From assembly GCA_006538405.1 (NCBI GenBank), contig BJKQ01000005.1, positions 1,426,001 to 1,490,000 on the forward strand: a stretch of 64,000 nucleotides of DNA, written 5' to 3'. Below, piece after piece: positions 10,565-22,700 of the stretch (within the stretch, counting starts at the first letter, position 1; the number at the start of each line of letters is the position of its first letter). The translations under genes were made by a program, and so were the position numbers. The DNA is from Hansfordia pulvinata (taxonomy: Eukaryota > Ascomycota > Sordariomycetes > Xylariales). The notes beneath the pieces are model-generated. The model ran no database searches. It was given only the letters and a program-made list of their open reading frames with translations, and had not been told where the DNA came from.

Positions 10565-13500
10565 GAGCGGGGCTCATCAGATCTCGTCCTGTCAAAGCAG
10601 AAGCCCTGCCCGAGCTAGGCTCGACTCGGGGAAAACAAGCGAGTTTGGCTGCAGCCCGCGGCGGCCTCGAGCCAACCAGTCCTCGCGGTTCGGCAGGGAT
10701 CGTGACTGGAGGGAGTGCTGGCGTACTCGTACGAGCGCAGGGAAATGAGCCCGCGTCGGATCGGGCTTAGACGCCTGGGGTCCTCCTCGCGCCGGCGCAC
10801 GTTGACATGCACTCAGGTCGGTAAGACGGCCCAAGTCAGGTTCCGCGGCCTCGCCAGCTGTCTCGTACGAGAATCAGTGCGTGTCTGTTGTTGTTATTGT
10901 CAGAGGCAGTGCATTTACGCTACTGAAAGTACTAGATGTTATGCTGTTCTTGGTATGAGGACCGGTTACTTTAGTCGCCCAATTTCATTGTCTTCCCAGT
11001 GATTACACTCACCAAGCATCGATCTGATTTCCTACTCGTACAGTGAAATACTCGCCAGGTCGACGCGATCTTCACCAGGGGTCCAAACTCGGGGCAGATC
11101 AATCTGGTTCTTGAGGCTCCTCAATCGCCAGTGTCTGCTTCTGCTGGCAGGGGCTGTCCTGTCCAGGCCGGGGGCCGCTCCCGCCTCCCTCCCTCCCCAC
11201 CCTCGGGCCACAGATTCGATCCTGCTCCCTCGTCACCGTCAAGCTTTCGCCCAGGACAAAACAAGACCCGGCTGGCCTCTCTCTCTCTCTCTATCTGCCG
11301 TCGTTTGACAAGCGCCAGGAAGCCCTGTCGGCCGGGGTGTTCCGTCCTGCCACCCACCACCCACTCGTACCGTACTCCGTAGTCGGCTAGTATCGTATCG
11401 TCCAAGCTCAATCGGCCATCCCATCCCCGTCGCAGAGATCCCGGCGGGGAGGGCCCCTTCAGCGTGGCTGAGGGCGTGCAGATGCAGAGAGCTCTAACCC
11501 CGTTCAGGAAGCTGTGGTCACGCGGGTTCGCTCGCCACTTGCCAGTGTCATCCAGGGCGCAGGCCTCCTCTCTCTCCACTGTTGTCTGGTAGACGCGGCT
11601 CTGCTCAAGATACCCTGAACTCGTGGCACCCCCCGAGGCCTGCCTCTCTCTCCGTCTCCTCCATCTCGGGTTGTCGGGAGACCATGGAGCGGAGGCCCTC
11701 ACGTCCAGGCCGAAGTACGCGTATGCAATTGCAACTGCATCTATGTCTTGGTCCCGCACTCGGGCCAGCCAGGTTGATAACAGACTGGCAGTGTGCGGCA
11801 GGTGACAAACACTCGTACAGGTCGCCCTGTTAGACACCCGCCTCATCCGCCTCATTAGCCGAGCCGTCCCTTGCTCAAGACACAGCACGGTGCTGTTGGG
11901 AGGGTGGATAGGTATTGCCGTCTTTCTCTTCCTACCGACCGCCGGCGGGCAATGCCTGCTCCCCAACATGAAGCACCCCGGCTGGACAGCTCCAGGTGTT
12001 CATCCAAGTTTTGGCTTCGTGATGCCCCAGTCTCGGCAGGATAGCTCGACGAGCAGGAAGCGCAACTGGCCTAGCCGCCGAGTCGAGAATAGGGGGGGCT
12101 CGCTCGAGCGACGGAGACCTCGCGAATTCAGAGCAATTCTTGACCTCCGGACCAAAGAAAAAAACACACAGATCGACGAATATGAGTGAGGTACATAAAC
12201 AGTACACCGCGCGCTTTACCTCTCCTTGGTAGACACACGAACTATCCAGAGCCTCCCGGGCACCGACCGAGACGAGCCTCTCCAAGCGGACTTGCCAGGC
12301 AACGAAGAACGCCTACGATACACGAAGCCTCGTCCGGTCCCGATAGCCCCCGGAGCAAACAACCCCGCCAGCCACACTCCGCCTCGGACGGTTTCTATCT
12401 GACAAACAGAGAAGAGACACCGGGGTGAAAAGCAACGAAGCCACCCCAGAGGTTCATCGGCGACGCCCCGCGAGCCCGTACAACCCCCCAAGACCGCACA
12501 GCCCCCTAACCGGGGCGCACTGGTGGTGTGACCCAGCGAGAGCAGGAAACTCCAACGGACGCCGCGTGACAGAGACAGCCCAGCCAGCCAGCCACTGGCA
12601 ACGGTTCACGCCGGCGCAGCAAAGGGAGGCGTCGCTGTGCGTGAACACCAACCAGTCACCTCGCTTGTCCCCTTTGACGCAGTGCGCGCATCCTTTTCCC
12701 CCTTATTCCTAGTTTTTTTTTTTTTCTTCGCCCCTCCCTTCCCCCTCCCCCCTCTTTGTCTCACTTCAGCTTCCAAGCCTCTCTGAAGCCCACGTGCCTT
12801 ACGGTACACAGCTGCGCGCCATCGCTGCAGGTACGGGTGGGTAGAGTAGCTGCGGCTGAGCGTGAGCTGATGGAGAGAAAAAGGGAGAGATGGAGAGAGA
12901 GATAGAGGGTGAGCTTTTGCTCGAGCGGGCCGAGAATGACGGCGATGATTCGACTTGCCATGATCGGTCCATGAACTGTGTGCGCGAGCCTGCAGTGCTG
13001 CCCAGGCTGGCGGATGCGGGCAGAAACACACTCGCCGATCCACGTCCGGCCCCAGGAAAAAGACAACCCAGCTCGGTCAGGGCCAGATCCCGCGACAGCA
13101 TCGTGGACGTGACGCCGCCGCCGTCAAACCCCTCCCCTCCACTGTTGACATACGATAGACGCTGCCGGCGCACATGAGAACGCCTCGCCTTCATGCCGGC
13201 CACGCCTCAAAGAGACCTCTCCGCAGGCGGCTTACCTGGTGATAAAGTGGCGGGAAAGGAAAGAGGAAGAATCACGAGAAACGCCGGCACGCCGTCTACT
13301 CGTTATCACAATCCCTTCGTAGATCCCTCCCACCTTACCTTACCTTAACTCACTTGGACAAAGCGTACGCGTACAAGCTTGGGTAACGTGTTAGCGCTGC
13401 TCCGGTGCGCCCCTACTTGCGCGCAGCCGCGCGCGCCGGCTGTCACTCGCGCCATCTGCCTTGGCCGGCCGAATCCTGCCAGCGAACGGCGCGGCAGACG

Positions 13501-14367
13501 GGAGTTCATCGTGACTATATTGTATTAGCGGGACGCGCGGGAGCCCGAAAGCCGTCACACATACATACACACACACACACACATCACAGTAACGACACAG
13601 CCGCCCTGGAACCACTCGGTAGATTCAGGCGCGGGGAAGTCCCGCCCCGCGTACCGAAAAAAAAACCCCGAGGGGCAGCAACACCATTTGCGTGGCACGT
13701 GGTTTACCCCTTTCCTAGCAGATAAGCGCTTCACCAGGGGGTCACGTCGGCGACCAGACGCAGCAACTAGCACGAGGCCACGCGCCATATCCACTCTCGA
13801 CGCGGGGGGGCTGTCGGTCGGTCGGTCGGTCCGTCGGCAATGACCTAGAGCACAGGGAGATCGGAAATAAATAAAGGAAACAAAAGGAGGAAAGGAAAGC
13901 CTGGTATCGTCACCCATCGCCGTCCGTCCAAGTCGAGGAGAGCAGGGTTTTGAAGCGAAACTCGGCACGGAAGAGTCAACAAAAAAGAAGTAGAAAAAAA
14001 ACTCGACGAGGCCTCGCAGTTGAGCTTGATGACCAAGAGGTGTCAGCGGCCCGCAGGATTCCCCGAGGCCTTGCCGGAAGGGGGCATGATATGTCCCACG
14101 GGGGAGGGGGGGACTGCTGTCCGGGGGAGCCGTCGGGGACCTCGCAAAACGGATACAGACAAGGAGCAAAGGGCGCGCGCGTGGGACGAAGGAAGGAAAG
14201 CAAGCTCGAGGCTTACGAGCAAAGCAATCGAATCGCGGAACGCTGGGGTTTGACGCGGCGCGGCCTCCCGGCCCCCGCGTTTCTATCAGGAGGGAACTGA
14301 CTCGTGAGAGCTCTTCCCGCCGGCCAGAGCGGAGGCACCAACGGGGAGGGGGGTAAAAACGTCGGGG

Positions 14368-14379
14368 TATATATATAAG
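14368..14379 (+). promoter_or_regulatory. TATA box of peptide gene
   Basis: TATATATATAAG, 189 bp before the ATG at 14557. A clear canonical TATA element in otherwise GC-rich DNA, compatible with a strongly inducible gene with a leader of roughly 150 nt. Confidence 0.6.
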
Positions 14380-14556
14380 AGACCATCTCGTCCTCTGAGC
14401 TTCCTCCGGGGCCCCTCGTCTCTCCTTCGCCAAGCAAACGCCACGCACCGAGACGCCCAAGATACACAGAAGCGAACGACGAGATAGTTACACACACATA
14501 TACGCGAGCCGAGGCCGATCATATAATAAATCTGAACCCCCGCCCCCGCGCCCAAC

Positions 14557-14812
14557 ATGCGTTTCCAAGCCATCTTCGCCTGCGCCGCCAGCATCCTGGC
14601 CGTCGCCTTTGCCGAGGAGGTCGCCCAGCAGGTATGTCCCAGTCCCCTTTGAAACTCCCACCAGAATCTCAGAGAGAGAGAGAGAGGAGAAGGCTGACCT
14701 GTCTGTGCCATCGCAGGGCCAGACCAAGCGCGTCGCCGCGCCGTTCGGCAACCCGGACGCCATCTGGAACAAGAGAGACGTCCCCTGCTGCGACCTGGGA
14801 ACCTGCTGCTAA
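14557..14812 (+). CDS. Secreted, Kex2-processed cysteine peptide precursor
   Basis: Two exons, 14557-14631 and 14717-14812, GT-AG intron of 85 bp, 56 residues. Residues 1-19 form a textbook signal peptide (basic start, hydrophobic core, AVAFA cleavage site). The rest divides at two Lys-Arg pairs (29-30 and 44-45) into a short pro-segment, a 13-residue spacer (VAAPFGNPDAIWN) and an 11-residue C-terminal peptide, DVPCCDLGTCC. Lys-Arg is the cleavage signal of the Golgi protease Kex2, so the predicted mature product is the last 11 residues, with four cysteines spaced CC-x4-CC, enough for two disulfides. This layout is used by fungal pheromone and dikaritin RiPP precursors, but the core matches neither the alpha-type pheromone consensus nor a CAAX pheromone, and there is only one core copy. 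No UstYa-type or other modifying enzyme gene is adjacent. Function unknown. A TATA box lies 189 bp upstream. Confidence 0.75.
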
Positions 14813-15118
14813 GGGGATAGCGGAGTGCCGAAGAGAGGGCATGACGGAGATTGGACGAGATGGGGGAAACCCCTCGTCCAGGAGCTGGAGCGCGAGATCC
14901 CGCCAGACAGGCTCCCGGGAGGCTGGCCATTCACGACCCGTTGCACAGGAGCGGATGGACTGGTGCTCAGACCGTTTTCCAGAGCTTACATAGTCTTCAA
15001 TTTATGAAACCCCCCCTTTCAATGAAAGAATACAAGAGCAGCATCCACAGCTCTCGGCTCGGACCAGCGCCGCTCTCACGTGTCGCAGACGAGCAGACCT
15101 TGCATGCGGAAGCCCTGA
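14813..15118. other. Short convergent spacer
   Basis: About 300 bp between the 3' ends of the peptide gene (plus) and the F-box gene (minus). Nothing beyond likely 3' UTR sequence is visible. Confidence 0.5.
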
Positions 15119-15608
15119 TCAAAGTGAAATGCGCGTCAGTGATGCATAATGACCAGAGTCATTCAAGCCATCCTGGATACCCCTTCCCGGATTGGCGAGT
15201 CCAGGGGACGGGGGCAGGAGACGGAGGGAAATAGAAGAGAAGAGAAGAAGAAAAGAAGAAAAAGAGGACCACTCACGTCAAACTCGGCGCGCACCCGCCG
15301 CACCGGGCCCCGGAGGACGCGCGCCGTCAGGCCCGCGGGGACCTCCCCTCCCCGCTCCTTTCCCTCCTCCTGCTCCCCGCCCTCGGCCCCGTCGCCGGCC
15401 CACGCCGCGAACTCGGACCCCATGCCCCGGCCCGTGTGCAGCGCCAGCGCGCGGAACCCGCACTCGTCCAGCCGCGCGTGGAAGCCGTGCAGCTCGCCGT
15501 CGGCCACGCGAAGCCGCGTCTCCCGGGCCCGCGACACGTAGCCCAGCTCCAGCTCCAGGTCCGGCTCCGGCGCTTCTCGCTTCTCGCTGCTGCTGCTGTT
15601 GTCGTCGT

Positions 15609-15639
<31 letters not shown>

Positions 15640-16336
15640 GGCAGAGGTGGGCGGGTAGTAGACAAACCGCAAGCCCGTGACGTACTCGGCGCCGAAGAAG
15701 CGCACCAGCGACACGCACACGAGCGACGGCGCCCGGCCCCGCGGCAGCTCCACCCCGGCCCGCCGCGGCCGCCACCACCGCCGGAGCCGGAGCCGGTCCC
15801 GGGGCAGCTCGCCGAACGCCGCCGGGTCGAGGCTGCGCGCCGTCCTGGCCTGTTGTGGTCTCCGCTGCAACGGCGGCTTGGCGCTCCCCCTCTTGTCCCC
15901 CTCTAGACCACCGCTTGCGTGATCATTATCATCGTCACCACCACCATCTTCTTCTTCCTCTTCTCCTTTCCCCTCTACTTCGCCCCCGACATCACCCTCG
16001 TCCCCGTCCTCATGTCCTCCCGACCGTGGCCCCCTCACAGGAGACAGGGGCCACTCCCACCACCGGTCCTCCTGCCCAGCCGCCGCCGTCGTCGTCGCCG
16101 CCTCCCCGCGCAGCGCGCCGAGCCCCCGGACCTGCGCGAGGGCGCGGGCCAGCGGCGCCGCCGTCCGCCTCCAGATGCGCAGCCGGTTGGCCTCGCCGAG
16201 GCAGACCTGGACGCCCCAGCGGCGGTGGCACACGTCGCGGTACAGCGCTACCCAGTCCAGTTGGGGATGCTGGTGGTGGTGGTGGTGGTGATTAAGTTCC
16301 TCTCGCGACGACGGGACTTTTGAAGAAGAAGAAGAA

Positions 16337-16367
<31 letters not shown>

Positions 16368-17693
16368 GCAGGAAGCCGTCGAAAAAGGGCCCGAGCAGCT
16401 GCTGAGGCCAGAAGCGGCTCTGGTAGAAGGCCTGGCCCAGGGGCACGCAGGCGAGCGCGCGCGAGGCCAGGCGCGCCGCCCCCACGTCCCGCGTGAGCAG
16501 CAGGGCCAGCACCATCTCGCGCAGCTCCGGCGGCAGGGTCGCCAGGGGGTCTCTGTTGCTGTTGCTGCTGCTGCTGTTGCTGTCGTCTCTTCCGTCGCCG
16601 CTGTCCGGCGGGTATGGTGATATCTTGCCGGCGCCCGGTAGTAACTCGTCGTCGTCCCCGTCGTGCTCGTCCTCCTCCTCATGCTCCCCTACCCCCTGCC
16701 CCTCCCCTTCAGCCGCTCCCCCCTCGCGTCGTCTCCTGCCTCCCCGCCCCCTCCCTCTCTCAGGTGGTGACGGCGGCTGCTGCTGCTGCTGCGCACGTGG
16801 CTCCGGACCAGGGCCGCGAGCTCGGGCACGTCGAACGGGTCGGTGAACCAGCTGGGCATGAACAGGGACGACGAGGACTGGGCCAGCAGGAAGCCGCCGC
16901 CGCCGCCGCGCTCCCGCGCCGCCTTGTACAGCCCGCCGTACGTGTGGCCCCAGTTGGGCACCGACTGCGCGCACGGCACCGAGGCGAGCACGCGCCAGAG
17001 CGCCCCCAGGTCGACGGCCGTCGTGTCGTCGCCGCCGTCCCCTCCGCCTCCCTCGCCTTCTTGCGTCTGCTCCATCACCCGCCAGCACGCCGCGTGCACC
17101 ATGAACCCACGGGCCTGCCGCACCCGCCGCCCCGGCTCGCCCTCGGCGGGCACGTGCGTCGCCGCCCCGGCCCCGGCCCCGGTCCCGGCCTCTTCCCCCT
17201 CCTCGTAGTGCAAGGGTCGCACGTGAACTACCGCCCGCCTTGGGTCCGTGTCCGCGTCCAAGTCGTCCCACCGCTGATGCGGCAGCGAGGGCACGACGTC
17301 CGGCCCGGGCCTCCTTGTCCTCGGACCTCCTCCTCCTCCTGCCCCGTTGCCCTCGACAGCCGCCGCCGCTCTCGGAGTAGGCCGTCCCAGGCCGATGCCC
17401 GAGAGGCGAGGGGCCTCCTCCTCCACGTCTTCCTCTTCTTCGTCTCCTCCCCCTCCACCGCCGCGATCCGTCGTCGAAGGGCAGAGGACGTAGACGGCGC
17501 GGTAGAGGTGCAGCCACGGGATCCCGGCATTCCGCCGCCCCGCGCTGCCGCCGTTGCTGCTGCCGCCGTTCGTCGCGGCACCAGTGACGTTGCTGAACGC
17601 CCCCGTCGCCGCGGCCACCAGCGCCGAAGAGGGCGTCAGCGCCCCGGACGGCATGTGGCGGCCCCACCCGCAGAGAAAGCAGGCGCTGGACAT
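15119..17693 (-). CDS. F-box protein, one frame break
   Basis: Starts with MSSACFLCGWGRHMPSG, a Cys-x2-Cys opening typical of a family of fungal F-box proteins that I associate with DUF7600. Further features: WLHLYRAVYVLCPS, GFMVHAACWRVMEQ, WFTDPFDVPELAALV, then an F-box around residues 380-430 (PLATLPPELREMVLALLLTR, then ASRALACVPLGQAFYQSRFW) and a C-terminal region with SLVCVSLVRFFGAEYVTGLRF. F-box proteins link substrates to SCF ubiquitin ligases through Skp1; the substrate is unknown. Long Gly, Ser, His, Asp and Glu runs separate the conserved parts. The frame changes near a C-run at 16718-16723; one extra base gives 806 codons up to a GTGAGT donor at 15276. The last exon, 15172-15119 (ends DGLNDSGHYASLTRISL), is my choice by phase and acceptor only and is the least certain part. 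Confidence 0.7.
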
Positions 17694-19765
17694 TGTCCCT
17701 CTTCTTCTTCTTCTTCGGCTACCAAACCAAAAGTCAAAACGGTACAGATCCGCTTCTATCCTACTTCAGGAGGTGAGGCGGAAGAAGCAAAGGCCTGGAA
17801 GATCTCCCCCTCCCGCCGTGAAACGTTTCTGGACGGTCCCAAGCCCGGGTGCGTGCCCCGCGCCCTCCCGAGGGGGGGTTTGGTCGTCTTTGTGTCGGCG
17901 ACCAGCGGTGCAAAGCGGACGTCGAAGATAAGGCTCTCCCTATGTTGCTGTTGAGATGATCACGGGCATGCGTGTACCAAATGTGTGTTTGTGGTGTGTG
18001 TGTGTGTGTGTGTGAACACCGGCCCGGACCGGACCAGTGATAAGGTGACCAAGGGCGGCGTTGGCGTGGGACGAGCGGGACGGGGAGCTGTTGCCGCCAA
18101 ACGGCTGACGCGAGAAAGGGCCATTCAATGGAGAAGAGTGGGGCCACCATCCGCCCGCCTTCCAAAACGTCAGACACAATGCAATACAGAGAGCCTCACC
18201 GGTGTAGTCACGGTGCGGCGCAGGTGGTGGATGCCTCATGCGTCGGGCGGCCCAAGAAGCAGACCGCGGAAGCGCACAGCGGACAGCGGAAACCATCTGG
18301 TATTCGCGGACGGCTTCTGGCAGTCCATCAGACCGGCCATTGCGTCATTATTGCGGCAAATGGGGCCGGCCGTCTACGACTGCAAACTAGCCCTCGAGAG
18401 CGGACAACATGGTCACGGCCAAGACAACACGAGAATGGATCGAGCTCGAAAGTGTTATTGCCAGATTATCATTATGTTTATTGGGTATGTACACTCTAGC
18501 CAGGCAAAACGCAGAACGTCGTCCCCTCCCTGGTGTGGGGGCGAGTCTGTTCGCTCGCTACTCGTGAATCTCTCGCACACGCTTACCCACGTCTTCTACT
18601 CTGCAACGCATCGAACCACAACGACAAAAGAAACAAAGTAAAGGTAGGTGAAAGAGCAGCACTGCGGCGTGCATTCGGCCAGGTTGGATCGTCTCCAACA
18701 GCCCGAGGCCCTTGATTCTTGGGTACGCGGCCAGCTGCCGTCCCATCGCCGCCAATCCCCACGCCACAGCCCTGGCTGCTCTTGGGTATCTTGAAAAAAG
18801 ACGAGAATACTAGGAGGGGGGGGGGGGGGGGCACTGGAAGAAAACGGTCCAGTGAGAACCAACACTGCGGTCAGCAAAATCAAAGAGGGCGCGACGACGT
18901 AGAAAACGACGCAATGATCAGGTCATGTAGGGATGAACAAGCGAGCAAACGAAAAGCAGAACGCGCGCGGATCGAGTGGTGGAGGAAGGTATTTGTCTCA
19001 AAATGCTAAAATCAGATGGGAGGGACTGGATGTGGGAACAACACCAAGACGTCGTGCCGTGGACGACTGCCTTGTTGCGCAGCCACTTGCATCCATGTCG
19101 CCGCTGCAGTAATATGGGAATGACGCGCACGCAAACAAAGAAAGAAAGCAAAATAAAATCGTCGCAGAAACCACTCCCCAATGTGAGAACCATTAGCACG
19201 TAACAGCCCTCTTCGTCATTCTATGCTGGAACCCCCTCCCCGCCTTCTCCAGCTGCTTCGTCTTCTTCCCGCGTCGCCAGCACTGCATCTCCGACATGGC
19301 CGACTGGTCACCTGCTCGAGTCGCTCCCGGCATTAGATCGGTAGTATGGGGCGACTCCAGATGACGCAGTCGCTTCCGTCCTGCAGACGCCAGCTTCTCC
19401 TCCTGGCCTCCTGGCTCGTGGTAATTACACCAGGATCTTTCTTCTGGTCGTCTCGGGCCGTCCCAGAGGCCACTATTATATATATGTCGGGATGTGATGG
19501 GCGGGAGGCGAAGTGGAGGGGGCGCGTTTCAATCTTTCGTCATGTAGACAAACAAGGCCGTGACATCGGATTCAAGGTGGTATGCAAATCGTGGACGGGT
19601 TCGGCGTGACAGGTTCCTGAACTGTCGGGTATCTCGCGTTCATCCGTCGAAGTTGGCTACGCCGCGTCCATGTTATTGCGACGGCGTGCAGCCAGGGCTC
19701 AGCCAGCCCGTCAAGGGGCTGGCAAGCAAGCCTGATTGGGTAACTAGGGCGAGGTGGTTCGCAGC
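17694..19765. other. Intergenic region, no gene seen
   Basis: Contains a TG run near 17996-18014, a 16-base G homopolymer at 18816-18831 and short ORFs without features. Probably the promoter of the F-box gene on the left and the 3' flank of the Kin4-type gene on the right. Confidence 0.45.
18816..18831. repeat. Poly-G run (16)
   Basis: Uninterrupted run of 16 G in non-coding DNA. Length may be unreliable given the indel pattern elsewhere in this assembly. Confidence 0.85.
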
Positions 19766-22700
19766 TTATGCCACCTCGCCCCCCCGAGCGCGACCTCTTC
19801 TGCGGAAGAAGTCCATCACCCGCTTGGCGGCGCCACTGCTTCCAGCATGGTCGTGAGTCCTGCCGTACTCGTCCTCATCGTACGCATCGGTAAACCGCTT
19901 GTTCTTCTGCAGAACGCGGTTCCGGCTGCCTGCCGAGTTGCGCTGGTCGTATTGGTCAGAGTCGTACCCGCCTTGGTATTGCGCCGAGTTAGGCGGCTTC
20001 CGTTGGGGTTGAGACTGATCAAAAGACGACTCTGATCCCGAATTCAATACTGCTTCTTGCTGCATGTATTGGGGAATGGCAGTTGGTCTCGATGACGTGG
20101 AGGCGAACCGTTGGTGGCGAGACCGGGTCGAAGTCCGCTCCGGGTGTGGCGCCGACTGCAGTCTTTGCTGTTCGCGGGGGGCTGCTGCTGCTGCTGCTGC
20201 TGCTGCTCGTCGCCGTATCGGCTGTTGCTGGGCTGCTCCACGTAGCGTCCAAACTCGTCCACCTGGGGCGGGTCCTGGATAGGGAGATCTTGTTGCGAGC
20301 CATCGGGAGGCGGCGTGCCGGATTCTCTGGACAGGCCGACAGCCTTCAGCAGGGAAAATCGCCGGTTGTGTGTCCGTTCCCCAGATCCCTGTGACCCGCT
20401 CACACTGCCACTGGGCTTCTTGTTGAGACCCATGGAGAAAGATCGCCTCGAGGCGCGCGAGTCAATCGACGCTCGGCCCTCGCCGTTGGACATGTTGTTG
20501 GCCATGCTGATCGGGGGGTACTTCCTCGACTTCTCTCCCTGTGCGGGCTGCGAGTTGGTTCCCGGCTCGCTGGGAGAGGATGGCGACAACGGGGCCTTCT
20601 TACGGCCACCGAATATGGATCCACGCCGACCGAAAATCTTGTCGCTGATTTCGCCGAGTGTGTTCGAACGCTTGTGGCCCTTGCCGCCACTGGACTGGCG
20701 GTTGTGGCCTGCAGCTTGCGCGTGGTCCTGAACCTGCGTCTGGTCTTGTTGGTCGAAGCCAGATACCTGAGCAAACTTGGACGGGACGCTGGAGCTGGGG
20801 CGGGCGCCATCGGGGTCTTGCGAGTCTTGAGGAATCGGGTTCGAGATGACGTAGTTCTTGGAGCCGGCCTTCGGTTGTTGGATTCTTCCATGTGCGTTAG
20901 TATCGGCAACGGCAGGGGGAAGTGGCTGGCCGTACGAAGCTCGGGTTGCTAGTCCTCTCGATTGAGAAGCGTTCAATGATCCTCCGGTAGCTGGCCTGGC
21001 CGCGGAACCACCCGAGTGCGCAGCCTCGGAGGGCACTCTAGTCGGGGTCCTAGACGAGGTTGATGCCTGGTTACGGTGAGATTGAGGCGGCTTCCTCTGG
21101 CTGGGGAGGTCTGTGTATGCATCCCTGCCGCCAGGCGGGTCCTTGGGCAGCGCCTTCTCGGTAGGCGAGTTGCGGGACTCGGCAGGGCCTTGGCTGGAAG
21201 AGCGACCCTTAGTCTTGCTGCGCGACGAGGGTTGGGCTTGGGCAGATTCTCCGCGTTGCGTCTGGGTCGTGGGAGCCACGTATTCAACCTGGACAGTCCT
21301 GCGCTTGCTGTCACGCTGCTTGGGAGAGCTGGAGTCCTCCACGCCACCCTTCTTGCCGGCATCCGCACCAGATGCGGCAGGCTTGGTCTTGGAGGGCTCT
21401 CGCACCGAGGCGCTCCGAGCCAGTCCACCGTTCTCCGTATCCTCGGCGGGGACCGTGGTGTATTGGATCTCAGAGCTAGTGGTGGTTGTGCTGGTGATGA
21501 GCTCGACAACATGGGCGTATTCGCTGAGCCAGCTGTGACGGGCGACTTCGAACAGGTCCGCACGTTTGCGGGGGCTGGGCACCAATATACGTCGGAGCAG
21601 ATCGCGAGCATGAGGCGTCACGTATTCGGGGAAGGTGAGGGGGGTGTTCACAATGTACTTATACAGAAGGTTGATGTTGTCGCCCTCAGGGTTCGCCGGG
21701 TCGTCGTCGAAGGGTAGGTAGCCTGCAAGCATGGCATACTGCGAACCGGAAGTTAGTAACCCGGGTGGGGGACGGGATCTGTAGTCATGAGACTGAACCT
21801 ACCAGGATGACGCCACAGCTCCAGACATCGACTTTGCGCCCGGTGTACAGCGAGTCGCTGACGACCAGCTCAGGGGCCGCATAGCAAGGGCTTCCACAGC
21901 TGGTCTGCATCAAGTCGCCGCGGCGCATGCCGTTGGACTTGGTCTTGTCGAGGCCATTGCGCTTGACGTAGTCGCGATCGGCCAGGCTGAGTTCCTGTTC
22001 TTCCGAAAGCTCGTCGTTTGGATCGAACGTGTTGGCAAAGCCGAAATCAGTGATGATAATGTTGCGGTTGCGGTCGAGGAGCAGGTTCTCCAGCTTCAAG
22101 TCACGGTGCACAATACCCTTTTTGTGCAGGTAGCCCACGCCGGAGACCAGCTGCGCAAAGAGCCTCCTCGCGGCGTGGTCCTTCAGGTAGCGGTGGTTCA
22201 AGATGTAGTCGAAGAGCTCGCCGCCAGAGGCATACTCGAGGACGATTCCTATGTGCCGTTCCGTTTCTGACATCTCGTGCAGCCGGACAATGTTGGGGTG
22301 AGAGATGCCGCGGAGGATAGAGACCTCGCGATAAATCTTGGCAAGGCGGGAGGGGTTGTTGCCTACGCTGTCGCGCCGGATGAGCTTGATAGCCACCTGC
22401 AGTAGAGACGGAAGGGTTAGCATTAGATTGTGATGACGGCAGCGTGCATTCCGATTGAGTGCGCGATTGTCGGGGTATGCTCGGCACCAATCTTACCTGG
22501 ACCCCACCATCTTGCTTCCAGCCCAATTTCACTTTGCCAAACTCTCCTTCGCCAATGGTGTTGCCCAGGTAGTAGTCGCCGAACTTGGACGTCTTCTCCC
22601 TCTTGGAATAGTCCTGTCGACTCCGATGGCGCCGAGGGTCATCGTGGCCATCGTGCGCGGCCGAGGTAGATGTGCTTGGCGGGGCGCTGGCCTGATGAGC

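Larger units (their letters stand above)
8949..14556. other. Long gene-poor region with short repeats and TACTCGTA motifs
   Basis: About 5.6 kb between the MARVEL gene and the peptide gene. Open frames are common because the DNA is GC-rich, but none shows a domain, a signal peptide with a consistent continuation, or splice-linked frames. Contains the palindrome cluster at 10075-10174, the repeats at 10181-10217 and 10511-10564, an AC run near 13563-13582, and T- or A-rich tracts near 10310-10335 and 12713-12726. Confidence 0.5.

Noticed and set aside
14557..14812. Mating pheromone precursor
   Set aside because: No repeated alpha-type cores of the W-C-x-x-P-G-x-x-C-W kind and no CAAX ending; only one core with four cysteines.
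16614..17954. 446-codon plus-strand ORF
   Set aside because: Antisense shadow of the F-box gene in GC-rich sequence; no recognisable features.
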